A stretch of 64,000 nucleotides of DNA from positions 1 through 64,000 of the forward strand of contig SFDZ01000005.1 in the NCBI GenBank assembly GCA_004557405.1, given 5' to 3'. The stretch is from Bacteroidales bacterium (GTDB taxonomy: Bacteria; Bacteroidota; Bacteroidia; Bacteroidales; Paludibacteraceae). A program made the translations under genes and the position numbers. The notes under the pieces are model-generated. The model ran no database searches. It was given only the letters and a program-made list of their open reading frames with translations, and had not been told where the DNA came from. Below, piece by piece: positions 1 to 8,865 of this stretch. The first letter of the stretch is position 1. Each line of letters starts with the position of its first letter.

Positions 1-789
1 TGTCGATGTAGGTGCCGCTTTGTGTGCGATATTTGCCGCCAAACAGCAACGAGTCGCCGTAACACAATTTTTTATAGAGGGGCGTTCGTATTTCGTCGCT
101 CACATGCAGTTTCAGTGTTACGATGCTGTCGCAGCCCGATGCTGCCGTCAGTGTGTCGGTGTAGATGCCGCTTTGTGTGCGATATTTGTCGCCAAACAGC
201 AGCGAATCGCCGTAGCACAGTATCTGGTCAAGTGTGGTTCTAATCTCCGGCTTGATGTGCAAATTCAGGGTTACGATGCTGTCGCAACCAAATAGTGTTG
301 TCAGTGTGTCGATGTAGGTGCCGCTTTGTGTGCGATATTTGCCGCCAAACAGCATCGAGTCGCCGTAGCAAAGCATCTGGTCAAGTGTAGTTCTAATCTC
401 CGGCTTGATGTGCAGATTCAGTGTTACGATGCTGTCGCAGCCCGATGCTGCCGTCAGTGTGTCGGTGTAGATTCCGCTTTGTGTGCGATATTTGCCGCCA
501 AACAGCATCGAGTCGCCGTAGCACAGCATTTGTTCAAGTGTAGTTCTAATCTCCGGCTTGATGTGCAGATTCAGGGTTACGATGCTGTCGCAACCCGACA
601 CTGCCTTCAGTGTGTCGTTGTAGGTGCCGCTTTGCGTGCGGAAATGCCCGGCGAACAGCAGCGAATCGCCGTGACATAGTTCTTTGTAGAGAATGGAACG
701 AATTTCCGACCGTATTTGCAGATTCAGGGTTACGATGCTGTCGCAGCCCGAGATGGCTGTCAGTGTGTCGATGTAGGTGCCGCTCATGC
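1..789 (-). pseudogene. Out-of-frame continuation of the repeat protein, runs off left edge
   Basis: Read on the minus strand from about 789 down to the window edge, a continuous stop-free frame encodes 51-residue repeats of the type CDSIVTLNLHIKPEIR...CYGDS.LFGGKYRTQSGTYIDTLT. This is the same repeat family that begins in the upstream gene, but in a different frame. Upstream and downstream parts are joined by a segment lacking 83 bp of one repeat, which is not a multiple of three. Either the gene is truly disrupted or the deletion is an assembly collapse of near-identical repeats. The true C-terminus lies outside the window. Confidence 0.6.
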
Positions 790-870
790 AGTTTCAGGGT
801 TACGATGCTGTCGCAACCAAATAGTGTTGTCAGTGTGTCGATGTAGGTGCCCGTGGCGGTGAGTGTGCGT
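1..870 (-). repeat. Tandem 153-bp (51-residue) repeats with one 70-bp copy
   Basis: The landmark gttacgatgctgtcgca occurs at 117, 270, 423, 576 and 729, exactly 153 bp apart, and again at 799, only 70 bp later. Each full unit encodes 51 residues with the conserved words GCDSIVTL, CYGDS and RTQSGTY. Units differ by scattered substitutions, so they are related but not identical. The short copy lacks 83 bp, equal to the stretch between positions 20 and 102 of the unit at the left edge. Confidence 0.9.
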
Positions 871-2000
871 GCATTGAACCGATAACTCTCGCCGGCGCAT
901 ATAGTATCGGTTATCTCGCTGCGTATATCCCTGACAAACAAGTGAATAGGGTCGCTCATGGCGCGGCAGTTTATACGGTCGAGCCCATCTTGCGAGGCTA
1001 CGGCCAAACGGTAATAACCTTCGTTCGACCGCGTGGTGTTCTCCAACGTGAGTTTGTTGCTGTTGCTGCCGATGGTTGCCCAATCGTCCTGCGATGTCAG
1101 ATTGCCCGTCGCGCTGTAAAGCCAGCGGTAGGCGAGCGGTTCGGTGAAGGTGCCGTTGTTGGTGAATGTACCTTCGAATGTGGTGGTGCCGCCACTGCAA
1201 ATGGTGTCGGCGGCGGCTACACTCACCGGCGGCAGACAAAGGCGCACTTCGATGTCGTCGAGGGCAAAATCGTTGCCGATTCCTCCTTCTGCACTGTTGG
1301 ATATAGTTAATTTGACGGCGTTAACCCCTGTCGGTATTCTCAATGATACGCCTACTTGGTGCCAAGTGGACGATTTGCGCCAATCGCCTAACTCCGGCAG
1401 GGTCGCATCAGGCGCAATGGGGCCTGTGGTGGAACGCATAAATTCTTGACCGGTTTCGGCATCGCTGATGACGAATAGGAGGTTGGGCTCCACAGTGTGA
1501 CGACCTATCAATGTGCGCTGGCTCTGCTGATAGTAAGTGAACACATTGGCCACATAGGCGGAGAAATAGAGTTGGGCATCGGCACATAAACCGGTCAGTT
1601 CGGTGCTGTAGAAGGTGTGTGCGCCATCTTTTCCGTCCACTTGCAAAAAATAACCGCGTGTATAATCGTTCGGATAGGTGTGGTCGTCCTGAATATACCA
1701 CTGCGAATATGGATTTGAGGAGGTGGTGTCGCCGTTGGCGTACCCTTTTTTGGTAACAAGGTAACGACCGGACGATATAGAAGGATATTTACCGGATGTG
1801 TTTTGTTTGTAAGCCTTGTCCATGGCCGTTATCGGCGTGGTCGAAATGTGCGGGTCGTCAACCGAGTTACCGCCGAAATCCTCCTTGAACAACAACGTAC
1901 CATTTGGACAGGTCTGTGCCGGCACGGGCAGAACAGGCACAAGTATAGCCGCTGCTATCTGTACCCAAACGAGCCATTGCAAAACTTTCTGCCGTGTCAT
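546..2000 (-). CDS. Secreted Ig-like/repeat surface protein, N-terminal part, frame broken near 789
   Basis: The 484-codon frame starts at an ATG with an N-terminal signal peptide (about residues 1-29, cleavage near VPAQ-TCPNG). A region of about 230 residues follows that looks like a carbohydrate-binding or MAM-like beta-sandwich, ending DDIEVRLCLPP. Next comes an Ig-like segment of about 100 residues starting near DTICSGGTTTF, and the first divergent copy of a 51-residue repeat (GCDSIVTL motif). At about position 789 (residue ~403) the frame leaves the repeat reading frame, so the last ~80 residues are out-of-frame translation and the stop at 546 is probably not the native one. A TAnnTTTG -7 element lies at 2039-2046. 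The protein is probably exported and perhaps carries a T9SS sorting domain off the left edge, but that end is not visible. Function is unknown; an adhesin-like role is inference. Confidence 0.65.
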   Translation of the reverse strand: MTRQKVLQWLVWVQIAAAILVPVLPVPAQTCPNGTLLFKEDFGGNSVDDPHISTTPITAMDKAYKQNTSGKYPSISSGRYLVTKKGYANGDTTSSNPYSQWYIQDDHTYPNDYTRGYFLQVDGKDGAHTFYSTELTGLCADAQLYFSAYVANVFTYYQQSQRTLIGRHTVEPNLLFVISDAETGQEFMRSTTGPIAPDATLPELGDWRKSSTWHQVGVSLRIPTGVNAVKLTISNSAEGGIGNDFALDDIEVRLCLPPVSVAAADTICSGGTTTFEGTFTNNGTFTEPLAYRWLYSATGNLTSQDDWATIGSNSNKLTLENTTRSNEGYYRLAVASQDGLDRINCRAMSDPIHLFVRDIRSEITDTICAGESYRFNARTLTATGTYIDTLTTLFGCDSIVTLKLHERHLHRHTDSHLGLRQHRNPESANTVGNSFHSLQRTMSRRFAAVRRAFPHAKRHLQRHTEGSVGLRQHRNPESAHQAGD

Positions 2001-2038
2001 CTTATATAATAATTATGGTGTAACGCGTTTCTTGGTTG

Positions 2039-2046
2039 CAAAGTTA
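2039..2046 (-). promoter_or_regulatory. -7 promoter element of the repeat-protein gene
   Basis: On the minus strand this reads TAACTTTG, matching the Bacteroidetes -7 consensus TAnnTTTG. A TTTG -33 candidate is at 2070-2073, 23 nt away. The start codon at 2000 lies about 39 nt downstream. Confidence 0.55.
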
Positions 2047-2106
2047 TGCTTTTTTTGCGAATGTTAATCCAAACCAATTCATTTTTTTGCGCCCGTTGAT
2101 TTCGCA

Positions 2107-3183
2107 TTATAGGGTGGCGCTTCGGTTTTGCAAATAGGCATCGAACAGCACGATGGCTGCCATGGCTTCGACCACAGGTACGGCGCGCGGCACCACACAA
2201 GCGTCGTGGCGGCCGTGTGCTGCCAATTCTACGGCATTGCCGCCCATGTCGATGGTTTGCTGCGCTTTGCTGATGGTGGGTGTCGGCTTAAACACCACGC
2301 GGAAATAGATGTCGGCGCCGTTTGATATGCCACCCTGTATGCCGCCCGCAAAGTTAGTGCGTGTGCCGATGCGGTCGTGGTCGGTGTAGAACGTATCGTT
2401 GAGGCTGCTGCCGGTTTGCGCTACCTGCTCGAAACCGCTGCCGTAGTCGAATCCCTTGGCGGCATTTATCGACAGCATAGCGTAGGCCAATTCGGCTTGT
2501 AGTTTGCCGTACAAGGGTTCGCCGAGTCCTGCCGGTGTGCCGCTGATGACACATTGTACGATGCCGCCTATCGAATCGCCTTGGCGCCGACATGCGTCGA
2601 TGAGTTCGACCATTTGCGTGGCTGCCGCTGCATCCGGGCAGCGCACAATGTTGTTCTCGACCTGTGTCAGGTCGAGTTCGTGGTAATTTTTGGTTATCGC
2701 GACGTTGCCTATCTGCGTTGTGTATGCCGTAATGTCGATGCCGATGGCGCGTAGTGCAAGTTTAGCAATGGCGCCGGCTACGATGCGCGTGGCGGTTTCG
2801 CGTGCCGAGGCGCGCCCGCCACCACGATAGTCGCGTATGCCGTATTTTTGCTGATAGGTGTAGTCGGCATGGCCGGGACGATAGACGTTTTTCAGATGGT
2901 CGTAGTCGGCGCTGCGATGGTCAGCGTTGGCGATGCAAAACCCGATGGGCGCACCAGTGGTCTTGCCCTCGAATATGCCCGACAAAAATTCGATGCGGTC
3001 GTCTTCGTGTCGTTGCGTCGTGATGGACGATTGCCCGGGCTTGCGGCGGTCGAGTTCGGCTTGCACGAATGCCGTATCGATGTCGATGCCGGCGGGGCAG
3101 CCGTCGATGATGCCACCGATGGCTGTGCCGTGCGATTCGCCAAAGGTCGTCAGGCGAAAAATATGTCCGAATGTGTTGCTCAT
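2107..3183 (-). CDS. aroC: Chorismate synthase
   Basis: This enzyme converts 5-enolpyruvylshikimate-3-phosphate to chorismate, the last step of the common aromatic pathway, using reduced FMN in the cytosol. Family signatures are clear: FGESHG at residues 14-19, GHADYTYQQKYG, then RGGGRASARETATRVAGA-like text (here ETATRIVAGAIAKL), and GGIQGGISNG near the C-terminal third. Length is 358 residues, normal for the family. The ATG at 3183 (MSNTFGHIFRL) was chosen because it matches the family N-terminus. An upstream in-frame ATG at 3198 would overlap slyD. It lies 5 nt after slyD and is probably co-transcribed with lptD and slyD. Confidence 0.95.
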   Translation of the reverse strand: MSNTFGHIFRLTTFGESHGTAIGGIIDGCPAGIDIDTAFVQAELDRRKPGQSSITTQRHEDDRIEFLSGIFEGKTTGAPIGFCIANADHRSADYDHLKNVYRPGHADYTYQQKYGIRDYRGGGRASARETATRIVAGAIAKLALRAIGIDITAYTTQIGNVAITKNYHELDLTQVENNIVRCPDAAAATQMVELIDACRRQGDSIGGIVQCVISGTPAGLGEPLYGKLQAELAYAMLSINAAKGFDYGSGFEQVAQTGSSLNDTFYTDHDRIGTRTNFAGGIQGGISNGADIYFRVVFKPTPTISKAQQTIDMGGNAVELAAHGRHDACVVPRAVPVVEAMAAIVLFDAYLQNRSATL

Positions 3184-3188
3184 GGCGT

Positions 3189-3749
3189 TTAGCAGCAACC
3201 TCCGTTACAACCACCTTCGCATCCGCCGCCACACGAGTCGCATCCACAGCCGCATCCGCAACCGCCCGACATGGTGCGAAGGTCTTCTTCGGTGGGCTCG
3301 TGCACGTCCAATACGGTGCCCTTGAAGTAAAGGTCTTCGCCCGACAGCGGGTGATTCAAATCGACGGTAACCGCATCGGCTTTCACTTCTACTACTTCGG
3401 CGTTGATGCGCTGACCTTCGCTATCGACAAGTGGCACAATGGCACCCGGATAGACTCCTTTTTCATCGATTTTGCCATCAATTTCAAAAATCTTGCGCGG
3501 CAGGTCAATGACGCTGGCTTGGTCGTATTCGCCGTAAGCGTCGGCACACGGAATCATAAAATCGAATGTGTCGCCGGCAGCGAGTCCCGCCAGATTGTCT
3601 TCGAATTTCTGGAGCATCATACCCAATCCGAAGAAAAATTTCAATGGTTGGTCGATGGTGGTCTCTTCCATCAGTTCCATGCTGCCATCGTCGTTTTTTA
3701 CGAATAACTTGTAATCGACGGCTACGAGTAGGTTGTTTTCAATTTTCAT
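3189..3749 (-). CDS. slyD: FKBP-type peptidyl-prolyl cis-trans isomerase, SlyD-like
   Basis: This is a cytosolic prolyl isomerase/chaperone of the SlyD subfamily. The N-terminal FKBP half (residues ~1-70, with FFFGLGMMLQKFEDNLAGL) is interrupted by an insert-in-flap segment, and the FKBP core resumes at NHPLSGEDLYFKGTV. The last ~25 residues form a Cys/Gly tail with nine cysteines (CGCGCGCDSCGGGC and onward) and no histidine, unlike the His-rich tail of E. coli SlyD. Such tails bind nickel and other soft metals in characterised homologues; metal binding here is inference. Length is 186 residues. It sits 37 nt after lptD and 5 nt before aroC. Confidence 0.88.
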   Translation of the reverse strand: MKIENNLLVAVDYKLFVKNDDGSMELMEETTIDQPLKFFFGLGMMLQKFEDNLAGLAAGDTFDFMIPCADAYGEYDQASVIDLPRKIFEIDGKIDEKGVYPGAIVPLVDSEGQRINAEVVEVKADAVTVDLNHPLSGEDLYFKGTVLDVHEPTEEDLRTMSGGCGCGCGCDSCGGGCEGGCNGGCC

Positions 3750-3786
3750 TGTGAAAGTTTTTTTGTGGGTTTATAAATGTTTTTTG

Positions 3787-6531
3787 TTAGAACCATGTTG
3801 AGTTACGACTGTTGTCGCTGCGTTTCTCGTATTTCAAATCCTGTAGCATCGATGCGTTGACACCGATGGTTACCATGTACGATTTGTAGCGCCCGAACGG
3901 CGATACGCTGGCCGATAGTCGCCAACAATGTAGGTCGCGCACGATGGAAAATGTCATCTGCGTTACTTCTAATGCTTTCAGGTCGAACGAACCACTGTAA
4001 TTCAAACTCCATTTTGGCGTGGGATTGACGTGCCCCGAAAAACTTAGGTTGTGCGTCCATTCGCGTTTGTAATCCATCATTTCGTAGTCGAAATTGCTGC
4101 CTGTGCGCCACGCTACCGAATAGTTGATGGTGAAACTCCACGACACCTCGGGTTTGGTGTAACCTTCGTCGTCAGCTGTTGTGTTGGCCGATTTGTCGCG
4201 CTGCGCCTCCTTGTCGATGTTCGACGGCTCGTCCATGTTGAAGTTGACGCCTTCTTCCATCGGGTCGTCGGTGTCGTCGTCGCGCGTTTTCTTGTCTTTT
4301 TTCTTAAATGTGTTGTTGTCGAACGTGTACTGAAACGATGTGCCCGTGCCCAAAAAACGCGGGAAGTTGCGCAGTTCGTTGATGCGCACCGGATTGCCGT
4401 ATTCGTTTAGCCCGTATTTGTAAGGATCCCACGAACCGGCTAAGTTCAACGAGAACGATTTGGTCAGTTTGATGCGCAAACTTGTGCTGAAATTTTGTAA
4501 ACGCAACGAGTCGGCTGCAAAGTTGTAACCGCCCGAAATGGTGAAATTGTCGATGATGCTGACTTTTTTGTATTGCGTGGTGCCGCTCTCTTCCGACTTT
4601 TTCTTGTCCTTCACTTTCATCTCGACATTGTTGCTGAGCGACCAATTCAACGCCGCCTGCATGCCGCGCCCCGGCACACCATACATACCGCCGGAGTAAG
4701 GCGAATAAACGACCGTTTCGTGCCGAATCTTGTCGGCGTTGTCTTTATCGACCAACACTTTGTCGTAACTCTCGTAGAAATGCCACATCTTATCGCCCCA
4801 ATCCGGATGATAGTTGAACGAAATAGACGGCGTCATCACATGACGAATGCGGTCAACTTTGTCGCCAAACAACTTGCGGATGGGCGTGTAGTAACCATAC
4901 AACTTGGTTTGCATGGTGATGCCCGCCGAAAAATCGTACACGTTGTAAAAACCGCTGACCGTGTCCAAAACCTCTTGCTGCAACTGCTTGTCCCACGAGC
5001 GATTGACTTTGGTGAAATACATCCTGTCCTGAAACGTGAAACTCGGCGTTATCGACAGATATTTGAACAGCGTAAACGAAGCCGTTATCGGCAACTTGTG
5101 ATTGATGGCGTTTTTCCAATCTTTCGCAAAATTCGATGTCAAAAATTGACTTTCCTTGCACGTGATGCTGTTGGCAAATGTCATGTTGTACGACAACGCA
5201 ATCTTTTCGTAGAAACGCTCTTTGCCCACCGGATTTTTGCGCTTGAACGGATAGACGCGGCTCATGTTTACCGTCAAGTTCGGCAATGTCAACGAAATGG
5301 TGGAGTCCTGCGAACGCTGCGACACCAACGCATTCACCGATATGCTCCACGGACTTTCGGGGAAACGCTGCGTGTAGTTCACACTCGAACTCGTAATGTT
5401 TTTCGACTGCTCCGCCGGATTGTAATAGTTGTTCACGTTGCTTTGGTTATAACCGCTGGTAGTGAAATCCACCGATGCCGAAAACGTGGCAAATTGGCTC
5501 GCCTTCGGGTCCTGACGATGCTGCCACGATAGTTTGAAATTGCGATATTTGGCATAGTCGGGCATATCTTTTTCGCCGTAAACGTCTTCGCGATAACTGG
5601 CACGAAAATTGCCGCTGAATTTGTAACGCAAGGCGTAGGTGCTGCCAAGTTGAACGCCCCAAGTGCCTTTCGTGTAAATTTCACCTGTCAATTCAAGGTC
5701 GATATGGTCGCTGATGGCAAAATAGTAACCGCCGTTCTTCAAAAACAAACCGCGTTCCATCTCGTCGCCGTACGAAGGCATGATGATGCCCGACGAATAT
5801 TTCGACGTGAATGGAAAAAATCCGAACGGCACTGCCAACGGCAACGGCACATCGGCCATCACCAAATAGGCCGGACCGGCGGCAATGTAACTGCCCGGCT
5901 TCACTTTGGCTTTGGTCAGTTGCAGGTAAAAGTGCGGATGGTCGTGATTGTCGCAAGTGGTGTATTTGCCGCCTTGCATATACATCTCTTCGTTCTCGAG
6001 CCGTTTGGCTTTGTCGGCCACAATGTAACCCTCGCCTTGCTGCGTTACGCCACCACGAATGAAACCGCGGCGGGTCTTAAAGTTGTACGACATCTCTTTC
6101 GACGAATAGGGTTGGTCGCCGTCTTTGAACACCGGCAAACCGTTCTCGTTGCCAAGGCTGTCGACACTGCCGCTGGCATACACTGTGCTGCTGTCCATGT
6201 TCATACGGATAAAATCGGCTTCGAGTTCGATGGGGCGCGACTGCTCGTAGCGCACATTGCCTTGACCAAACAGAAAACCATTGCCGGTACCATAAAAAAC
6301 GATGGAGTCGTTGCATTTGTAACGAATGGGAGCATCGATATCGCTCTTTTTTTGCGGACGCGAAGCCTCGATGCGCAGGGTCGTGTCGCTCGCTGCAGCG
6401 TGGCTCGACGCCGTATCGACGGCATTCTCAAAGGTGTGCAACGAGTCGCGCGGCGTGCTTTCCTGCGCGCGTGCGCATAAAAAAACAACCGTCAAAAGAC
6501 TTATTGCTAAATGTAATCTTTTGAATATCAA
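3787..6531 (-). CDS. lptD: LptD-like LPS assembly outer-membrane protein
   Basis: This is a large outer-membrane protein of about 914 residues. It has an N-terminal signal peptide (LHLAISLLTVVFLCARAQ), an OstA/LptA-like periplasmic region (YKCNDSIVFYG through VYASGSVDSLGNENG, then YNFKTRRGFIRGG) and a long beta-barrel with alternating hydrophobic strands. It should insert lipopolysaccharide into the outer leaflet with partner LptE. The frame can open at a GTG at 6564, but a -7 element at 6571-6578 places the transcript start at about 6565, so the TTG at 6531, directly before IFKRLHLAIS, is preferred. An internal acidic, low-complexity stretch (KKDKKTRDDDTDDPMEEG) sits in a barrel loop. It heads a likely lptD-slyD-aroC transcript. 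Confidence 0.85.
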   Translation of the reverse strand: MIFKRLHLAISLLTVVFLCARAQESTPRDSLHTFENAVDTASSHAAASDTTLRIEASRPQKKSDIDAPIRYKCNDSIVFYGTGNGFLFGQGNVRYEQSRPIELEADFIRMNMDSSTVYASGSVDSLGNENGLPVFKDGDQPYSSKEMSYNFKTRRGFIRGGVTQQGEGYIVADKAKRLENEEMYMQGGKYTTCDNHDHPHFYLQLTKAKVKPGSYIAAGPAYLVMADVPLPLAVPFGFFPFTSKYSSGIIMPSYGDEMERGLFLKNGGYYFAISDHIDLELTGEIYTKGTWGVQLGSTYALRYKFSGNFRASYREDVYGEKDMPDYAKYRNFKLSWQHRQDPKASQFATFSASVDFTTSGYNQSNVNNYYNPAEQSKNITSSSVNYTQRFPESPWSISVNALVSQRSQDSTISLTLPNLTVNMSRVYPFKRKNPVGKERFYEKIALSYNMTFANSITCKESQFLTSNFAKDWKNAINHKLPITASFTLFKYLSITPSFTFQDRMYFTKVNRSWDKQLQQEVLDTVSGFYNVYDFSAGITMQTKLYGYYTPIRKLFGDKVDRIRHVMTPSISFNYHPDWGDKMWHFYESYDKVLVDKDNADKIRHETVVYSPYSGGMYGVPGRGMQAALNWSLSNNVEMKVKDKKKSEESGTTQYKKVSIIDNFTISGGYNFAADSLRLQNFSTSLRIKLTKSFSLNLAGSWDPYKYGLNEYGNPVRINELRNFPRFLGTGTSFQYTFDNNTFKKKDKKTRDDDTDDPMEEGVNFNMDEPSNIDKEAQRDKSANTTADDEGYTKPEVSWSFTINYSVAWRTGSNFDYEMMDYKREWTHNLSFSGHVNPTPKWSLNYSGSFDLKALEVTQMTFSIVRDLHCWRLSASVSPFGRYKSYMVTIGVNASMLQDLKYEKRSDNSRNSTWF

Positions 6532-6570
6532 TGCTTTATAATATATATAATGCCTGCTTGGCACATTTTA

Positions 6571-6578
6571 CAAAGGTA
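6571..6578 (-). promoter_or_regulatory. -7 promoter element of lptD
   Basis: Minus strand TACCTTTG fits TAnnTTTG. It is only 7 nt from the GTG at 6564 but 40 nt from the TTG at 6531, which is why the latter was taken as the lptD start. Confidence 0.5.
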
Positions 6579-6662
6579 TAACTTTTTGCGCAAACTTTGG
6601 CTGTCTTTGTAATAAATTATGTAAAAAAATAGTTTTTTGTCGTCAATCTCGCCAAAAATGCG

Positions 6663-6670
6663 TACTTTTG
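6663..6670 (+). promoter_or_regulatory. -7 promoter element upstream of the amidase gene
   Basis: TACTTTTG matches TAnnTTTG. A TTTG at 6636-6639 lies 23 nt upstream as a -33 candidate. The amidase ATG is 95 nt downstream, so the leader is fairly long. It is divergent from the lptD promoter, about 85 nt apart. Confidence 0.5.
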
Positions 6671-6765
6671 CAACTGAAAGTCGTGCATTATGTATAATGC
6701 TAAAATGCCGAAAAACGTTGCACAAAAAAGGTTAATAATCACGAAAGCCTGTTGCTTATAATGAC

Positions 6766-7926
6766 ATGAAACGATTTGTTTGCATATTATTGTGTTTGCT
6801 GACGTTGGTCGCCGGAGCGTCGGCCAAACAGTTTACCGTTGTCATCGATGCCGGACACGGCGGCAAAGACCCCGGAGCGCTTGGCAAACGTGGTCGCGAA
6901 AAAGACATCAACCTGCGCGTGGCCAAAGAATTTGGACGCTTGGTGCGCGAAAATATGAACGATGTAAAGGTCGTATTCACGCGCGACGATGATGTGTTTG
7001 TCCCGTTGCAGGATCGGTCGGCCATCGCCAACCGCGCCAATGGCGATCTGTTCGTTAGCATACACGTCAACGCCTCGAAAACAACTGCCGCCTGCGGTGC
7101 CGAAACTTATACCATCGGGTTGGCTAAATCGGATGCCAACTTCGAAGTCGCAAAACGCGAAAACTCGGTCATACTGCTCGAGGACGGCTACAAAGAACGC
7201 TATCAAGGCTTCGACCCGCGCTCGCCCGAATCGTACATCATGTTCGAATTTATGCAATCCAAATTCAGCGATCAAAGCATCGAAATGGCTGCTTACATAC
7301 AAGACGAATTTATCGAACTGAAACGCTACAATCGCGGCGTTCGCCAAGAAAACTTCTGGGTGTTGCACCAAACAAAAATGCCGAGCGTGCTCATCGAACT
7401 CGGCTTTATATCCAACCCCGACGAAGAAAAATATCTGCTCTCCGACAACGGAAACCGCGAATTGGCAAACGCCATCTACAAAGCGTTCGCACGCTACAAA
7501 CACGAATTCGACCGCAAAAATAGTGTTTCCATCGTCGATGTGGAGCCCGCTACACAGTCGGCACCGACCAAAACAACCACCAAACCTGCTGCGCCCGCCA
7601 CCAAACCCGCCGCACCAACCTTATCGGTCGAAATAGAACCGGGCGTAAAAGCAGTGTACAAACTGCAAATTTTCACCACAAGCCAACCCATAACCGACCC
7701 CGACGACTCGCGTTTCAAAGGACTGAAGTGCGATTACTACGAGGAAAACGGCGCTTACAAATATACTTACGGCGAAAATACCAATTTGGGAGTCATCCAA
7801 AAAACAAAAGCCGAAATCAGCGGCAAATTCCCGCAAGCATTTATCGTGGCCTTTTATAAAGGAAAAAAAATTACGCTCCAAGAGGCAAAAACGATTAATT
7901 CAACCGTCAAATCGTCAAAAAAATAG
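6766..7926 (+). CDS. N-acetylmuramoyl-L-alanine amidase (Amidase_3) with C-terminal SPOR-like region
   Basis: This exported peptidoglycan amidase cleaves the bond between MurNAc and the stem peptide during cell separation. A signal peptide (residues 1-20, ending GASAK) is followed by the Amidase_3 catalytic domain with the zinc-site words VIDAGHGGKDPG, FVSIHVNA and VLIELGFISN (residues ~25-240). A Pro/Ala/Thr-rich linker (~260-285) leads to a C-terminal segment of about 100 residues with VYKLQIFTTSQP, which resembles a degenerate SPOR-type septal-peptidoglycan binding domain. Length is 386 residues. It is followed after 27 nt by an MCE-family gene. Confidence 0.92.
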   Translation: MKRFVCILLCLLTLVAGASAKQFTVVIDAGHGGKDPGALGKRGREKDINLRVAKEFGRLVRENMNDVKVVFTRDDDVFVPLQDRSAIANRANGDLFVSIHVNASKTTAACGAETYTIGLAKSDANFEVAKRENSVILLEDGYKERYQGFDPRSPESYIMFEFMQSKFSDQSIEMAAYIQDEFIELKRYNRGVRQENFWVLHQTKMPSVLIELGFISNPDEEKYLLSDNGNRELANAIYKAFARYKHEFDRKNSVSIVDVEPATQSAPTKTTTKPAAPATKPAAPTLSVEIEPGVKAVYKLQIFTTSQPITDPDDSRFKGLKCDYYEENGAYKYTYGENTNLGVIQKTKAEISGKFPQAFIVAFYKGKKITLQEAKTINSTVKSSKK

Positions 7927-7953
7927 CATATAAACATTTCAAAAAAAATAGTT

Positions 7954-8865
7954 ATGATGAAAAAAATCTTTACGCGTGAAGTGAAAATCGGCTTGTCGTT
8001 CATCGCAGCCGTGGTGTGCATTATTTTCGGACTCAATTTTCTGAAAGGCATCAACATATTTGCACCAAGCAATCGCTATTATGCCGAATTCGACAACTTG
8101 GACGGACTTGTCGTGTCGAACAATGTGGTCGTGCGCGGCTACAAAGTGGGACAAGTAACCGAAATAACATACGATTTCACGTTGGAACATCCATTCGTGG
8201 TTACCATTTTGGTGGACGACGCCATCCGCCTGCCGTTGGGCTCGACCATGCTCCTGCGCGACGACGGACTGATGGGCGGCAAAGTCATCGACATCGTCTA
8301 TGGCAACCAAACCGAACTGCATGCCGTGGGCGACACCGTGCCGTCGGACGTAGCGCCGGGCTTGATGGCTGTGGTCGGACAACTCGTGCCGCGCCTCGAA
8401 GGCACCATCTCACACGTCGATTCGGTGCTCGAATCGGTCAACTCGCTGGTGGCTTCGCCCGAAATCAAAAACAGCCTGAAATCGGTAGAACGCATCACAG
8501 CCGACCTGCAAGTGTCGTCGGCACAACTGAAACGCGTGATGAATACACAACTGCCGGGCATTATGTCGGACATTAACACCGTAACCGGCGACCTGAAAAA
8601 AGTGTCAGGCGACCTGCGACAAATCGAATTTGCCGAACTCTTTGCACGCATCGACCACACGGTGAACAACCTGCAAGTGTTCTCCGAAAAACTCAACTCG
8701 AGCGAAGGCACCATCGGCAAACTGATGAACGACAACGCCCTCTACGACAATCTGAACACAACCGTCGGCAGTGTCAACGAACTTGTGGTCGATTTGAAGG
8801 CCAACCCGAAACGATATGTGCATTTTTCGCTCTTCGGTGCCCGGGAAAAGAAGAATAAGAAATGA
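7954..8865 (+). CDS. MlaD/MCE-domain lipid transport protein
   Basis: This is an MCE (MlaD) family protein of 303 residues. A single N-terminal membrane anchor (residues ~13-32, IGLSFIAAVVCIIFGLNFL) is followed by the MCE domain at ~38-115 (YYAEFDNLDGLVVSNNVVVRG). The helical C-terminal part (residues ~130-270) has heptad-like character and could build a tube or coiled coil. It probably carries phospholipids between inner and outer membranes. No MlaE/MlaF permease genes are in the window. Two adjacent ATG codons (7954, 7957) could serve as start. Confidence 0.88.
   Translation: MMKKIFTREVKIGLSFIAAVVCIIFGLNFLKGINIFAPSNRYYAEFDNLDGLVVSNNVVVRGYKVGQVTEITYDFTLEHPFVVTILVDDAIRLPLGSTMLLRDDGLMGGKVIDIVYGNQTELHAVGDTVPSDVAPGLMAVVGQLVPRLEGTISHVDSVLESVNSLVASPEIKNSLKSVERITADLQVSSAQLKRVMNTQLPGIMSDINTVTGDLKKVSGDLRQIEFAELFARIDHTVNNLQVFSEKLNSSEGTIGKLMNDNALYDNLNTTVGSVNELVVDLKANPKRYVHFSLFGAREKKNKK

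Noticed and set aside
20..679. Plus-strand open frames with repeated CAIFAAKQ/RVAVAQ words
   Set aside because: They are the antisense shadow of the 153-bp repeats that code on the minus strand (GCDSIVTL frame).
1..870. CRISPR array
   Set aside because: The repeats are contiguous 153-bp coding units without spacers and keep an open reading frame.
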